A stretch of DNA of 40,708 nucleotides from Trichomonas tenax (taxonomy: Eukaryota; Parabasalia; Trichomonadida; Trichomonadidae): positions 1 through 40,708 of the forward strand of contig JALKBU010000431.1 of NCBI GenBank assembly GCA_023091735.1. Reading direction: 5' to 3'. The first letter of the stretch is position 1. Each line of letters begins with the position of its first letter. A program made the translations under genes and the position numbers. Below the pieces are notes generated by a model. That model worked only from the letters and a program-made list of their open reading frames with translations, was not told the DNA's origin and ran no database searches. This document shows, one piece after another, positions 7,363-16,537 of the stretch.

Positions 7363-8232
7363 ATGAGCATTGATCCTCAAGCTGGAAAAATGATAAATTT
7401 CAGGGTTGTCGACCTTACAGGCCTCGATATTCAGCTGGAAATGAAAGAAAACTCGACAATCAGGCAGTTAACGATGCTCCTTCGTACTAAATACAAAATT
7501 GAAACCCAAAGATGCGAATTTTCATCGAATGGACAACTCTTGGAAGATACAACACAAATAAATGAAGACATTTTCAAGCCAAATTACTTAATTACGATGT
7601 TCAGCAATGTTCTTTATCAAGAAAAATCTTTTCCAAGTCTTGATAACGCCTTCAATGGTATCTCAATCAAGTTTGCCGACTATCAAGTTGAACTTCCACA
7701 AACTCCTAAGAAAGTGAAGCAACCAAATAATATTCTTGATTTGATCAGAGCAGCTTGGACTGGAGCAAACGGTATGAACGAAGAAGACCTTACAAACATT
7801 CTTCGTTCAATTCGTCGCGTCGGTGATCATGACGTTGTTGTAACAAACTTCCCTGTGAATGAAAACAGCGATGATAACTACGATCAACTCGACTATAGCT
7901 ATGATGAAAATGATAATATCGAATTCATTCCTGGTTTGATTGGTAATGATGCACATATTGAAATGAATTTGAACGAATTTCCAGAAGATATTGAAGCTCA
8001 AAGAGTGATTATTAATCAACAAATGCCCAACTTTATGCTTAATATCCCTGAACCTCAATTTGAAGCACCGCAAAATGAATTGCACCAAAATCTAACACCG
8101 CAGCAGCAGGAAACACTACAAAGAATTTGCATTCAAACTGGAATTGATCAATTCACTGTTGCTCAAGTTTACGCGGCTTGCGATTATAATGAAGATATGA
8201 CAACTAACTGTTTGATGTCAATGACGACTTGA
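7363..8232 (+). CDS. Rad23-like UBL-UBA ubiquitin receptor
   Basis: This 289-aa protein has an N-terminal ubiquitin-like domain (about residues 10-85; INFRVVDLTGLDIQLEMKEN, then FSSNGQLLEDTTQINE, the usual K-x-x-I/G-x-x-L loop and strand pattern). A long acidic, Asn-rich middle follows, then a C-terminal UBA domain (about 243-289). The UBA segment LTPQQQETLQRICIQTGI plus YAACDYNEDM follows the last UBA of Rad23, where YFAC-xNE is characteristic. Rad23-type proteins carry polyubiquitinated substrates to the proteasome and, in many eukaryotes, stabilise the XPC DNA-repair factor. I see only one UBA and no clear STI1/XPC-binding domain; the segment INQQMPNFMLNIPEPQFE may be a remnant of it. Other UBL-UBA shuttles (Dsk2/ubiquilin-like) are possible. 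The gene converges on the Rab gene, with 128 bases between stops. Confidence 0.68.
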   Translation: MSIDPQAGKMINFRVVDLTGLDIQLEMKENSTIRQLTMLLRTKYKIETQRCEFSSNGQLLEDTTQINEDIFKPNYLITMFSNVLYQEKSFPSLDNAFNGISIKFADYQVELPQTPKKVKQPNNILDLIRAAWTGANGMNEEDLTNILRSIRRVGDHDVVVTNFPVNENSDDNYDQLDYSYDENDNIEFIPGLIGNDAHIEMNLNEFPEDIEAQRVIINQQMPNFMLNIPEPQFEAPQNELHQNLTPQQQETLQRICIQTGIDQFTVAQVYAACDYNEDMTTNCLMSMTT

Positions 8233-8360
8233 TATTAAAAAATCATATTTTTGTTAAAAAGTAATATCTAACAATTTATTTCGTAACAAAAAGCTGTGAT
8301 ACAAACAGTGATCACATGCTGTTGATAGTAAACAATTTGGTCGAATAAGGAATATAAAAA

Positions 8361-8954
8361 TTATTTGCAACACCTGTTTTTCTTTGGTTGGTTTTCCTCA
8401 AGCTTAACTTTCTTGACTGTCTCTTGCTGAGCAATATGCGGAATAACATATTCATCAAGATAACTTTTGATGACCGATTCAAATGCGAGAGTGACTCCGT
8501 AACCTGTAGCAGCCGATGTTTCAAGATAATTGACTTCTAGGTCACATGCTAAATTTGTTGCTTGTTCAACAGAAATTACGCGTTTTTCTGTAAGATCGCA
8601 TTTATTGCCAATAAGCATGATTTTGATATCCTTTACGCGTTCCTTAACCTCGCCGATCCACTGTTTGACTGCATCGAAAGTGTTTTGTTGTGTAATATCG
8701 AATACTACGAAAGCTAAGTTCGCATCGTGATAATAGTTTGGTGCCAAAGTTCTATACACTTCCTGTCCTGCTGTATCCCAGATCGCTAGATCAACTTTGT
8801 AGTCGCCTAAATCAACTTCTTTATTAATGAAAACAGCAGGAACGGTGGCCTTGTAGTCCGCAGCGAAGCAGTCCTTGACGAACCTCGTCGTTATAGATGT
8901 CTTTCCGACCATTGTTTCGCCGAGAAGGACCATTTTAAGCGGGATTGACGACAT
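8361..8954 (-). CDS. Rab-family small GTPase
   Basis: This 197-aa protein starts at the ATG at 8954; the frame is open further upstream to a TTG at 8993, but that overlaps the TTGACA element and is unlikely to be used. All GTPase motifs are present: P-loop GETMVGKT (12-19), switch I Thr37, WDTAGQE (59-65), NKCD (117-120) and ETSA (145-148). The C-terminus CCK is a Rab-type double-cysteine prenylation end after a basic linker. The effector region TVPAVF and overall pattern fit the Rab5/21/22 endocytic side of the family only loosely, so I do not assign a subfamily. It would switch between membrane-bound GTP and GDI-bound GDP forms in vesicle traffic. A VPS9-domain exchange factor, the enzyme class that activates Rab5-like proteins, is encoded 5 kb away; a functional link is not shown. 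Confidence 0.93.
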   Translation of the reverse strand: MSSIPLKMVLLGETMVGKTSITTRFVKDCFAADYKATVPAVFINKEVDLGDYKVDLAIWDTAGQEVYRTLAPNYYHDANLAFVVFDITQQNTFDAVKQWIGEVKERVKDIKIMLIGNKCDLTEKRVISVEQATNLACDLEVNYLETSAATGYGVTLAFESVIKSYLDEYVIPHIAQQETVKKVKLEENQPKKNRCCK

Positions 8955-9296
8955 TATATTTTTAAAATTTTCGCGATAAAAAAGTATTGTCAATTTTTAA
9001 ATAGAACAACTTTACATGTCATATTCCAGATTTTACATAGCAAATTTTAAACAAAATCTGATGATAAATATTTTACTTGACAAAAAAATATTATCCAAGA
9101 TATTGTTGAGACCAATCAATTTGTTTAATGAGCCAGAAGCTACATTCACGATCTTTATAATTTGATATATCATGTTATCGCTAAATATGGCCATGAATGT
9201 GTCCAAAACAGAACGATTATAAAAAATTGCTTTTCATCAATAACAAATGTGAAATTTATAATAAAATTAGTAAAATAATAAATCTATATATCTGTA
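8955..9296. other. gap upstream of the Rab gene
   Basis: 342 bases between the Rab start and the 3' end of the large solenoid gene. TGTCAA/TTGACA occurs at 8988-8993 and 9077-9082. No gene or RNA is evident. Confidence 0.5.
8988..8993 (-). promoter_or_regulatory. TTGACA element before the Rab gene
   Basis: Read on the minus strand it is TTGACA, 33 bases before the ATG at 8954. Confidence 0.35.
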
Positions 9297-12200
9297 TTAC
9301 TTGTGGCATAAGTCCAATGCCTCTTTAACATTACCTTCTAAACACTTTGCAATGGCTTCCCACATCCAGTCTTCAGGTAATATGGCTTGCATGGAATGCA
9401 GTGTTTCTGTAAACATTCTCATTCCTTCTTTGTCTGTCTTCTTGACAGCCTTTCCAAGGATGTATATTGCAACAAAGAACCTCTTAACATGTCTGAATAT
9501 TTGAGAACAAGCAATCTGTGAAACTGATTCTTTTGTAGAATACTTTAAGAAAATATATAACCATTCTGCATAGAAATCAGCGACTCTGTATCCATCAAGT
9601 GATGTCGCATCATGAAGCCAATTGATGAAACGTTCTGTTATAATATGCTGTCTTTTATCTGTATTTGAATAATTTCTAATCATTGCTTCTCTAATCTTTA
9701 TCTGAATCATATATTCGTAGAATGAAGGGCTGTGCTCGTATTGTCTAACAATCTTAGTAACGGTTCTGAGTAAACTCGATGAATGACCAGAACGATTAGC
9801 GACAAGAGGTGCAATTATATTGTTGACTTGGATATTCGAAGGATTATTTAAGTCTTCACCCGAAAACATGGAGAAATTATCAGTGATCATGTTCTGGATT
9901 GGCGATAATGCATCAACTAATAAAATACTCTCTAGCAAGTCGCACATTGACTCTACCATGACTGGGCTATACTTATACTGCAAAGCATTTTGCATATCAA
10001 TCATGAATGACTTCTGGAAATATTTTATAAGTTTGTCTGACTTCCATGCGAGAATAATCTTAGTCATCAATCTAAATCCTTGAGCTAAGGCAGAAGGCAA
10101 GAAGTGACTCGTGTATGGCTGAACAAGCTTCTTGAAATTGGATGGATTGTAAAATGCTGAAAGTTTTGCTTCATTCATTCTGCAAGCGGCTAATGAAACA
10201 ATTCCAGCATCCCTTGAGAGATTTTCGATATAAGCTGGTTCAGTGTGCAAGAAAACATGGAATTTAGAAAGCTCACATAATGCTGTTGTTACAGACCATG
10301 TGTTCACCTCTGGATGGTTAAATAGGAATGAGAAGAATTGTATTCTAAAGTTAGCAATACTATCCCTCTTTTCTTTGAGTCCAAACTTGATGAAATTAGC
10401 AATAACATGAACTACAAAATTCTGTCTAATTTTGGAATACTTCTGGTCCATTAACTTTAATACAAGTTGAAGTGCAGAAGAAGCACCGACTTTAATTGTT
10501 TCCATGGCTCTTATCAATACTCTCATTTGAGCTTTTGTTAATCGATCAAGGGTATTTAATGAATTAACAAATGAATCAAAATCGAGAACTGCTTTCATTA
10601 AAAGACCGCTCTCTTTCTCTGTGCCTGCATCATTTGGTGTGAATTGAGTAAGAATCTGCTTAATTGTATCATTTGACTTAATATGTTCACAAAGGAATGG
10701 AATATATTGTGGAGGAATATCGATTTTTGCATAATCAATTGTTTCATTGAAAATAACTGAATCAAGCACTGCTGTTTGGAACATAACTTCATTTCTTGTA
10801 TTGCATGCGAGACGAGCTGTATACTCTAATGATTTTCTCGAGCAATTTACTGGCTTGATTGAGTCTTCGAATATTTGTAAATCAATTCCACTCAAGTGCT
10901 CTCTAACGAAGTTGATATCATCTTCACTCTTAAGTTCTGTCTTGATAAACTGATGAAGCGCGGACTTGCCTGATATTGTGACATCCTTTGCATTGATTCT
11001 AGCGAATTCTTCAGGGAATATCTCTGCCATCGCTTGATACTTTGAATGAGAGAGATCAGCAAATGTGCGAATTTGTGATTGATTCAAATTTTTTAAGAGC
11101 TTCGAAACATGTTCTCGGAATGCATCATTGTGAATACTCAAGAATGCCGCGAATGAATAAAGATCTTCATCTGCAGCATTCTCTGTGTTTTCAATAAAGA
11201 ACAAAGAATCTATGACAATATGAGCAACAAATTCGTTTGGAATCTTATCTTCTGCCATTTGTTGCAAAGCAATTTCCGCCCACTGTGCATGAATATGTGG
11301 GGATGAAACTGCGTCCAGTTGCTTGTGAAGTTTATTGATAACATGAAGCTTTTCGTCATCTGTGAATTCACTGAAATGATTCATAAAGAATGTTGTAGAT
11401 ATCTCTGGGAAGAACCTGAACATTCTCTCACATGCGCTCAGAAGGAAGGCTCTGTCAACCATTCCAAATGGCAAAGAAAGAATGAATCTTGTAGCAGCAT
11501 AAATTGGCTGCAAAACATTCTTGTAGTCAACACTACCTGCTTCGGTAATATCGATTGTTCTATTGAGCAAAAATTGATTTGTGTTTTCAACAATTGGAGC
11601 TGTGATTTGAGATGAAATGCTTAAAGCTCTTGTGCTTCCTGTAAGAACATTGCGTGTTGCGTGAATGATACTGATTGCTGATTCAATGATGTTTCTCATT
11701 TGGGTACTTCTATAATGTGAAATATCAAAGAATGATAAAATAATAAACCATGTCGAGATGAGTTCCAAATCTGCAGATATTGGAAGTTCAAGAAGAATCT
11801 TTGGAACATCTTGAAGATGTGTTAAATCTCTTCCTGGATTTGCCATTAAAACTTCACCGAGCATTCGCATGTGCACTGTAATACTGCCTTCATCAAAGAA
11901 ATCTGTATCCACGAGAATCTCTGAAGTGATTTCATCGAAAAAGTGATGTGATAACTCAACAACAAAAGGAATGGCTTCTTTCGAGAATTTCCTGTTCTGA
12001 TTCTTTGCGAATTCAATAGCTTTCATTCTGATCATTTTAGCTCCCTGCGGTCCAAAGGCCTTCTTAAACAGCCTGTGATCGATCTTGAATGATCTCAGAA
12101 TGTTGGCGCTTTGGAACCAAGAATTTTCTTTGGCAAAGATAACTCTGTATAAGATTGCAGAGAATAATGAATCTTCAGTACTGAGAATAATGTTATTGCC

Positions 12201-13310
12201 ACAGTATGCGATGCAGTTCAATACAGATCCATTCTGGTCTGGCTTTTCCTTTGTTATTTTATCGAGGAGAGCAATAGTTCTGTCAATTTCTGCTTTGTCT
12301 GTCATCTTTGCTGTTAATTTACCGATATTTTCTAACTTTGATGAAAAGATTGCCATAGAATCATTATCATTTGGTTCTAAAAGATTCCATGGGAGTGGCA
12401 ACATGAAGAATGATGGTTCATTGCAGAAATTAAGGAATTCAACTTTGATTGATTTGTTATTAAGTGTGAAATTGAGAATTGTAGGAGATTCCTGAGTAAT
12501 TGTAAGTCCTTCGCTATATACTGATAAAATCTTGAAGCAGTCACTCTTAAAAGCAGGAGAAGATTCGATTTGAAGATATTCAAAAGTGCGCATTTGTGGA
12601 TTTGTAAATTCAATGTTTGTGTCGAATTCTTTGGCCGTAATTAAGAATGCTAATATTGTAATATAGTGTTGATTCCAGTTGTTTTCATTTCCGAATTGAA
12701 TTAATAACTTCGTTAAAGTTTTAGGCTCGCGACTTAATAACTGCGATATAGCACTGAGAACAGTTCTGCTCGGATTTTTGATGTATTGCGTAACAAAAGC
12801 TGCGAAAACTGTGTTAAACCAATAATCACCGAGTGAAGGTAAGTTAGAAATAACAGAGGACAAACGCTCGGACGACAAAGAAGATGCTTGAAAGAAGTAA
12901 TGAAAAACGGGCGTCGAATTTAAGAAGTCTTGTAATAAAATCGGAGTAATGTAATTCGTTAAATAAGCAAAGGCCGCCACAATAACGTATGAACTTGATG
13001 AATCCAAATCACATTCATTGATAACGTTTGTAAAAGATCTACAAATTAATCCGGGATAAAAAGGGCAAAGCTTCATCAAAAACATTGTAATTGTCGAGTA
13101 TGAAGTAAGCCTCACACCGCTGGATGGATTGTTTGCTAATCGAAAGATTGCAAGCCAAAATTTCGTAAATAATGACACAATCTCATCTTCTGGAACATGA
13201 ATGACCAGTTTAGCACAAAGATCATGTTGTATGCTGACTAGTTCTGTTGAAATGGACTTCTGATTGTCACAAGAAAGCAGTGCTTCTGTTCTAGCGACAA
13301 TAGACTCCAT
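9297..13310 (-). CDS. large predicted alpha-solenoid protein of unknown function
   Basis: The protein is 1337 aa. I recognise no catalytic motif, transmembrane segment or signal peptide. The sequence is almost entirely predicted amphipathic helices with repeated patterns of hydrophobic residues, such as VRLTSYSTITMFLMKLCPFY and LLVDALSPIQNM, typical of HEAT/ARM-like solenoids. Low-complexity inserts are few, and composition is even along its length. Such solenoids usually serve as scaffolds, but no particular complex can be named. The ATG at 13310 is the first of the frame. Unlike most genes here it lacks a TTGACA element close to the start; the upstream sequence has TCATA (13318-13322, minus strand), which fits the TCAYW Inr consensus of Trichomonas. 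It is divergent from the VPS9 gene across 416 bases. Confidence 0.8.
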   Translation of the reverse strand: MESIVARTEALLSCDNQKSISTELVSIQHDLCAKLVIHVPEDEIVSLFTKFWLAIFRLANNPSSGVRLTSYSTITMFLMKLCPFYPGLICRSFTNVINECDLDSSSSYVIVAAFAYLTNYITPILLQDFLNSTPVFHYFFQASSLSSERLSSVISNLPSLGDYWFNTVFAAFVTQYIKNPSRTVLSAISQLLSREPKTLTKLLIQFGNENNWNQHYITILAFLITAKEFDTNIEFTNPQMRTFEYLQIESSPAFKSDCFKILSVYSEGLTITQESPTILNFTLNNKSIKVEFLNFCNEPSFFMLPLPWNLLEPNDNDSMAIFSSKLENIGKLTAKMTDKAEIDRTIALLDKITKEKPDQNGSVLNCIAYCGNNIILSTEDSLFSAILYRVIFAKENSWFQSANILRSFKIDHRLFKKAFGPQGAKMIRMKAIEFAKNQNRKFSKEAIPFVVELSHHFFDEITSEILVDTDFFDEGSITVHMRMLGEVLMANPGRDLTHLQDVPKILLELPISADLELISTWFIILSFFDISHYRSTQMRNIIESAISIIHATRNVLTGSTRALSISSQITAPIVENTNQFLLNRTIDITEAGSVDYKNVLQPIYAATRFILSLPFGMVDRAFLLSACERMFRFFPEISTTFFMNHFSEFTDDEKLHVINKLHKQLDAVSSPHIHAQWAEIALQQMAEDKIPNEFVAHIVIDSLFFIENTENAADEDLYSFAAFLSIHNDAFREHVSKLLKNLNQSQIRTFADLSHSKYQAMAEIFPEEFARINAKDVTISGKSALHQFIKTELKSEDDINFVREHLSGIDLQIFEDSIKPVNCSRKSLEYTARLACNTRNEVMFQTAVLDSVIFNETIDYAKIDIPPQYIPFLCEHIKSNDTIKQILTQFTPNDAGTEKESGLLMKAVLDFDSFVNSLNTLDRLTKAQMRVLIRAMETIKVGASSALQLVLKLMDQKYSKIRQNFVVHVIANFIKFGLKEKRDSIANFRIQFFSFLFNHPEVNTWSVTTALCELSKFHVFLHTEPAYIENLSRDAGIVSLAACRMNEAKLSAFYNPSNFKKLVQPYTSHFLPSALAQGFRLMTKIILAWKSDKLIKYFQKSFMIDMQNALQYKYSPVMVESMCDLLESILLVDALSPIQNMITDNFSMFSGEDLNNPSNIQVNNIIAPLVANRSGHSSSLLRTVTKIVRQYEHSPSFYEYMIQIKIREAMIRNYSNTDKRQHIITERFINWLHDATSLDGYRVADFYAEWLYIFLKYSTKESVSQIACSQIFRHVKRFFVAIYILGKAVKKTDKEGMRMFTETLHSMQAILPEDWMWEAIAKCLEGNVKEALDLCHK

Positions 13311-13726
13311 TTTTGTTTATGATTTCGAATTTTTTAGACCATAATCTCATCTTCGCATCGCAAACATCAAAACTATATCATTTGTCCATCCGTTCATTGA
13401 TTTTGTGAAATTATAAAAATCATAATTATTTTAATAAATATTCAAATTGTGAAATATTTTCCTAGTCAAAATTAAAACAAATTCTATGGATAAACTTTAT
13501 TTTAGATATGTAATCTATTTATACAGTTTTAAAAATTTGTTAAAACAACGAAAAATATTTTTAAAATCTAACTCTCAAGCTTATTTTATTGATAAAATTC
13601 AAATCTAAATTTGTGGTTATGATTTATTATATGAGTATAGTCTAAATAATGGAATTTATCATTTTAAAAAAGCAAAATAATTTATTTGCCGGTTTGAAAA
13701 TTGACACCTCAATAAAAAGAAAATAG
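13311..13726. other. divergent promoter region
   Basis: 416 AT-rich bases between the solenoid gene (minus) and the VPS9 gene (plus). Both promoters should lie here. Only the plus side carries TTGACA (13701-13706). I see no gene and no strong inverted repeat. Confidence 0.5.
13701..13706 (+). promoter_or_regulatory. TTGACA element before the VPS9 gene
   Basis: Lies 20 bases upstream of the ATG at 13727. Confidence 0.35.
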
Positions 13727-15952
13727 ATGTCATCGACTGATACCAAGGAATCTTCAAACTTGATGGATGAGCTCCGCCACGTACAGCTCCTGCTCAAGCG
13801 TGAAGATATTTTTTATGATTTTCAGGCGAATGAAATTAAAGAATTAAACCAATCCTTGAGGAACGAGTCACAAAAAGTCTTATACCTTCAAAAATTCCTC
13901 ATCTATCTCCACATGTGCTCTATGGGCGATAAATGCGTAAAGCTTCCTCCATCTTTCTACGATTCCTTATTCAAGGATATTCCAGAGAAGCAGCAGCCTT
14001 CTGCTTCCAACCAAGTCAATGTCTACAATAAAATCATCACAGAATTCACCAAAGAAATCGAGCTTCTCGCTAAAGCTTGCGCTGACTTAGTCACTAAAAA
14101 GCCAGAATCAGCTGACTTGCTCACTTTTTCGACTATCCCGGGTCTCTTCGGCTACCTCTGGAGTGCTGAAGCAGCAAAGAATTTCCTCGTCTTCATGGAG
14201 AAGGTTATTTCGATTAATCCGGATGTCGCAAAAGTTCTCGTTCGCGTAATTTTCGCTCTCCCGCAGTTCCGCTTATTCTTCGATGCAGTCATCGGTGACC
14301 TTATTAACAAGGTCCCAACAGTCAACAGCCCAGAGTCTGCGGAGCAATTCACGACAGAATTCATCCAGAAGTGGAAGGACATTGTCCAGTTCTGCCCAGA
14401 TATCGTCAAGACTGTTGCTTCTTACTTAGATAATCCAGCACAGTTACTTCTCGAATCTTTCATCAAGCCAGCTTTCGCTTCCCCACTTACTTTCGGCATT
14501 GTCCCAATTAGCCTCCGTGTCGGACCAGAACCAACACAGCTTATCGCTGATTGCCTCACGAAGCATATCGAAGAATTATGGCAGAGTATTATTGACGTTC
14601 CAAAGGCAGCTCCACTTCCATCCGCTGAGAAGCTGACAACAATTCTCCCAGATCTTGGCAAGTCTGCACTCTTCACAAGCGAGGATCTTGGAATTCTCAT
14701 CGACCTTGTCTCTTCAGCTATTGAAGTTAAGCCAGACTTCCCAATCAAGCCAGGACAGATTGACAAGCAGAACCCAAGCACGGAGTACATCAGCTACTCA
14801 TTCACATTGCCATCCGTCCAGGAAGTCCATCACGCAGACCACTCCGCTAGCGAGTTGTCTCCAGCCGATGAGATCGAGCTCCAGCTCCGCCAGATGCTCA
14901 TTGGTGTCGATGTCATCCCGCTTGCTGCTCAGTCTAATGATCAGCCAGATATGGTCTCTCTCCTCAAGTCTCAGGTCCAGCTTGCTCGTCCAGACCACCG
15001 CCTTCTTCTCGAGATGAAGATCGATGACTTCGAGACAGCCCGCCGCAAGGCCGATGCTGACAAGCAGGCATCCTCATTCCAGGACTTCTTGAACCTTCTT
15101 AAGGAGAAGTTCAAACAGCGCCAGCAGGACAGACTCGACAAGCTTTCTAAGATTTCTTTGTACAACACTGAGTTCTCACAGATGGGACAGTTGTCTAAGG
15201 GCCTCAAGAAGTCCATTGACTTCTACAGAGATGTTCTTAGATTCCACTTAGTCGAGCAGTGGTTGAACGAGACAAACCCATTGGCCGGAATCACCGATCC
15301 ATTGTGCAACGAGAGCGACAAGTTCGTTGCCTTCTTCAACCAGACAGTCGAGCAGTGGAAGAACTGGTGCAAGTCACACAACTACACACCATCCTGCAGC
15401 TACGAGATATTGCACAACATCATCATGAGAGAATTGCCACTCGACAAGTTCCTCCAGATGAACCAGGAGTACATCAAGTACGACGAGAACTGCTGCAATG
15501 GTATCAAGGACAAGAAGGAGGAGCTCTTGAGGCAGAACACATTCGACTTCACATCTACTTTCCAGGAGAACCCGAAGCTTCTCGAGGCTGCCCAGAGGCA
15601 ACTTCAACAGGCATTCGATGCACCACTTCCACTCGTTAAGCTCCACTACTTCAGCGAAGCTCTTAACACACTTGTCTTCGTCTTGACATTCGAAGGTCAC
15701 AAGGAAATCGGCGCTGATCAGTGGCTTCCAATGACAATCCTTCTTCTCGTTCTTGCTGCTCCAGAGAGGCTTCCGTCGACGATCAAGTATATCGACCACT
15801 TCGTGAAGAGCCTCAACGAGAACCAGACATCAGACATGAAGCTCATCAGCGAACAGACTGATTACAACTTCACAATGGTTAAGTCTTCACTCATGCACTT
15901 CCAGAAGTCGATACCTGATATCGCCCCACCTGGTGAGACCGGAATGATGTGA
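13727..15952 (+). CDS. VPS9-domain Rab guanine nucleotide exchange factor
   Basis: In this 741-aa protein the C-terminal region (about 600-730) is a VPS9 domain. The signature GADQWLPMTILLL is followed by LPSTIKYIDHF and then TDYNFTMVKSSLMHF. Asp664 in GAD and Tyr713 occupy the places of the catalytic Asp and Tyr known from Rabex-5. VPS9 domains activate Rab5-family GTPases on endosomes. The N-terminus has a coiled segment (about 15-60) and then helices including VRVIFALPQFRLFFDAVIGD that recall a RasGAP-like fold, so a GAPVD1-like RasGAP-VPS9 order is possible; no arginine finger is evident and I hold this loosely. A further coiled, charged segment lies at about 425-490 (FKQRQQDRLDKL). From about 14.6 kb onward codons end in C or G far more than in neighbouring genes, suggesting strong expression or a different origin for this part. 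Confidence 0.85.
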   Translation: MSSTDTKESSNLMDELRHVQLLLKREDIFYDFQANEIKELNQSLRNESQKVLYLQKFLIYLHMCSMGDKCVKLPPSFYDSLFKDIPEKQQPSASNQVNVYNKIITEFTKEIELLAKACADLVTKKPESADLLTFSTIPGLFGYLWSAEAAKNFLVFMEKVISINPDVAKVLVRVIFALPQFRLFFDAVIGDLINKVPTVNSPESAEQFTTEFIQKWKDIVQFCPDIVKTVASYLDNPAQLLLESFIKPAFASPLTFGIVPISLRVGPEPTQLIADCLTKHIEELWQSIIDVPKAAPLPSAEKLTTILPDLGKSALFTSEDLGILIDLVSSAIEVKPDFPIKPGQIDKQNPSTEYISYSFTLPSVQEVHHADHSASELSPADEIELQLRQMLIGVDVIPLAAQSNDQPDMVSLLKSQVQLARPDHRLLLEMKIDDFETARRKADADKQASSFQDFLNLLKEKFKQRQQDRLDKLSKISLYNTEFSQMGQLSKGLKKSIDFYRDVLRFHLVEQWLNETNPLAGITDPLCNESDKFVAFFNQTVEQWKNWCKSHNYTPSCSYEILHNIIMRELPLDKFLQMNQEYIKYDENCCNGIKDKKEELLRQNTFDFTSTFQENPKLLEAAQRQLQQAFDAPLPLVKLHYFSEALNTLVFVLTFEGHKEIGADQWLPMTILLLVLAAPERLPSTIKYIDHFVKSLNENQTSDMKLISEQTDYNFTMVKSSLMHFQKSIPDIAPPGETGMM

Positions 15953-16537
15953 TTCTAATAATAATTTACTTTGTCCTGGCTTAAAATACTTTATAATCAT
16001 ATTTATAATAAACTGAGTTCATTATTGAAGTTTATTATTATTATTGATCAAGTATTGTGAATTCGGCAAAACACACCTAAAAATTTCCTAAATCAGTATC
16101 TTCAAAGATATGATTTTCTATTCTACATTCAAACTCAATCATATCTAAGCACCTTTATAGCAAATAAAGAAATTTGCTCCATAGCTTATTACTTTCCAAG
16201 CTTTATTTGAGAGGAAAATATTTCATTGATAAAGGACTTGAGGAATGCGTGTTTGTCCTTTTAGATTCACCTATAATAAATACTTCAATCAATTCAAGCA
16301 TTGATGTCTAAATAATCAATTCCTTTCAGGTTTTGATCAATTTTAGTCATCAATGGCAAAACCGGGAATTTTCTGACACTTAAATATGGACGAGTGCAAA
16401 CACCTTTTGTTTCTTAAGAATAAGACTGCAAACACAAGAGGTGAAGTGGTTATTTGAGGCTATAAAAGAACAGTGTTGACGAGTCCATTTTTTTTTAATT
16501 GAGATATAAAAATAAACAAAAGGTGACAAATAAAAAG
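15953..16537. other. gap with several small inverted repeats
   Basis: 585 bases without a gene. It holds a stem of 11 bp with a one-base bulge and 4-nt loop at 16090-16116, a competing 10-bp partner at 16137-16146, and GGTTTTG/CAAAACC at 16329-16363. It also has an imperfect stem at 16401-16443 that overlaps a direct repeat TGCAAACAC (16395-16403 and 16427-16435). Function unknown. Confidence 0.5.

Noticed and set aside
8361..15952. The Rab and VPS9 genes as a functional cluster.
   Set aside because: They are 5 kb apart, in opposite orientation and separated by an unrelated large gene; proximity is weak evidence in this type of genome.
15953..16537. A hidden tRNA or snRNA gene in the gap.
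   Set aside because: No cloverleaf arms, A/B boxes or CCA-like acceptor stem could be found by eye.
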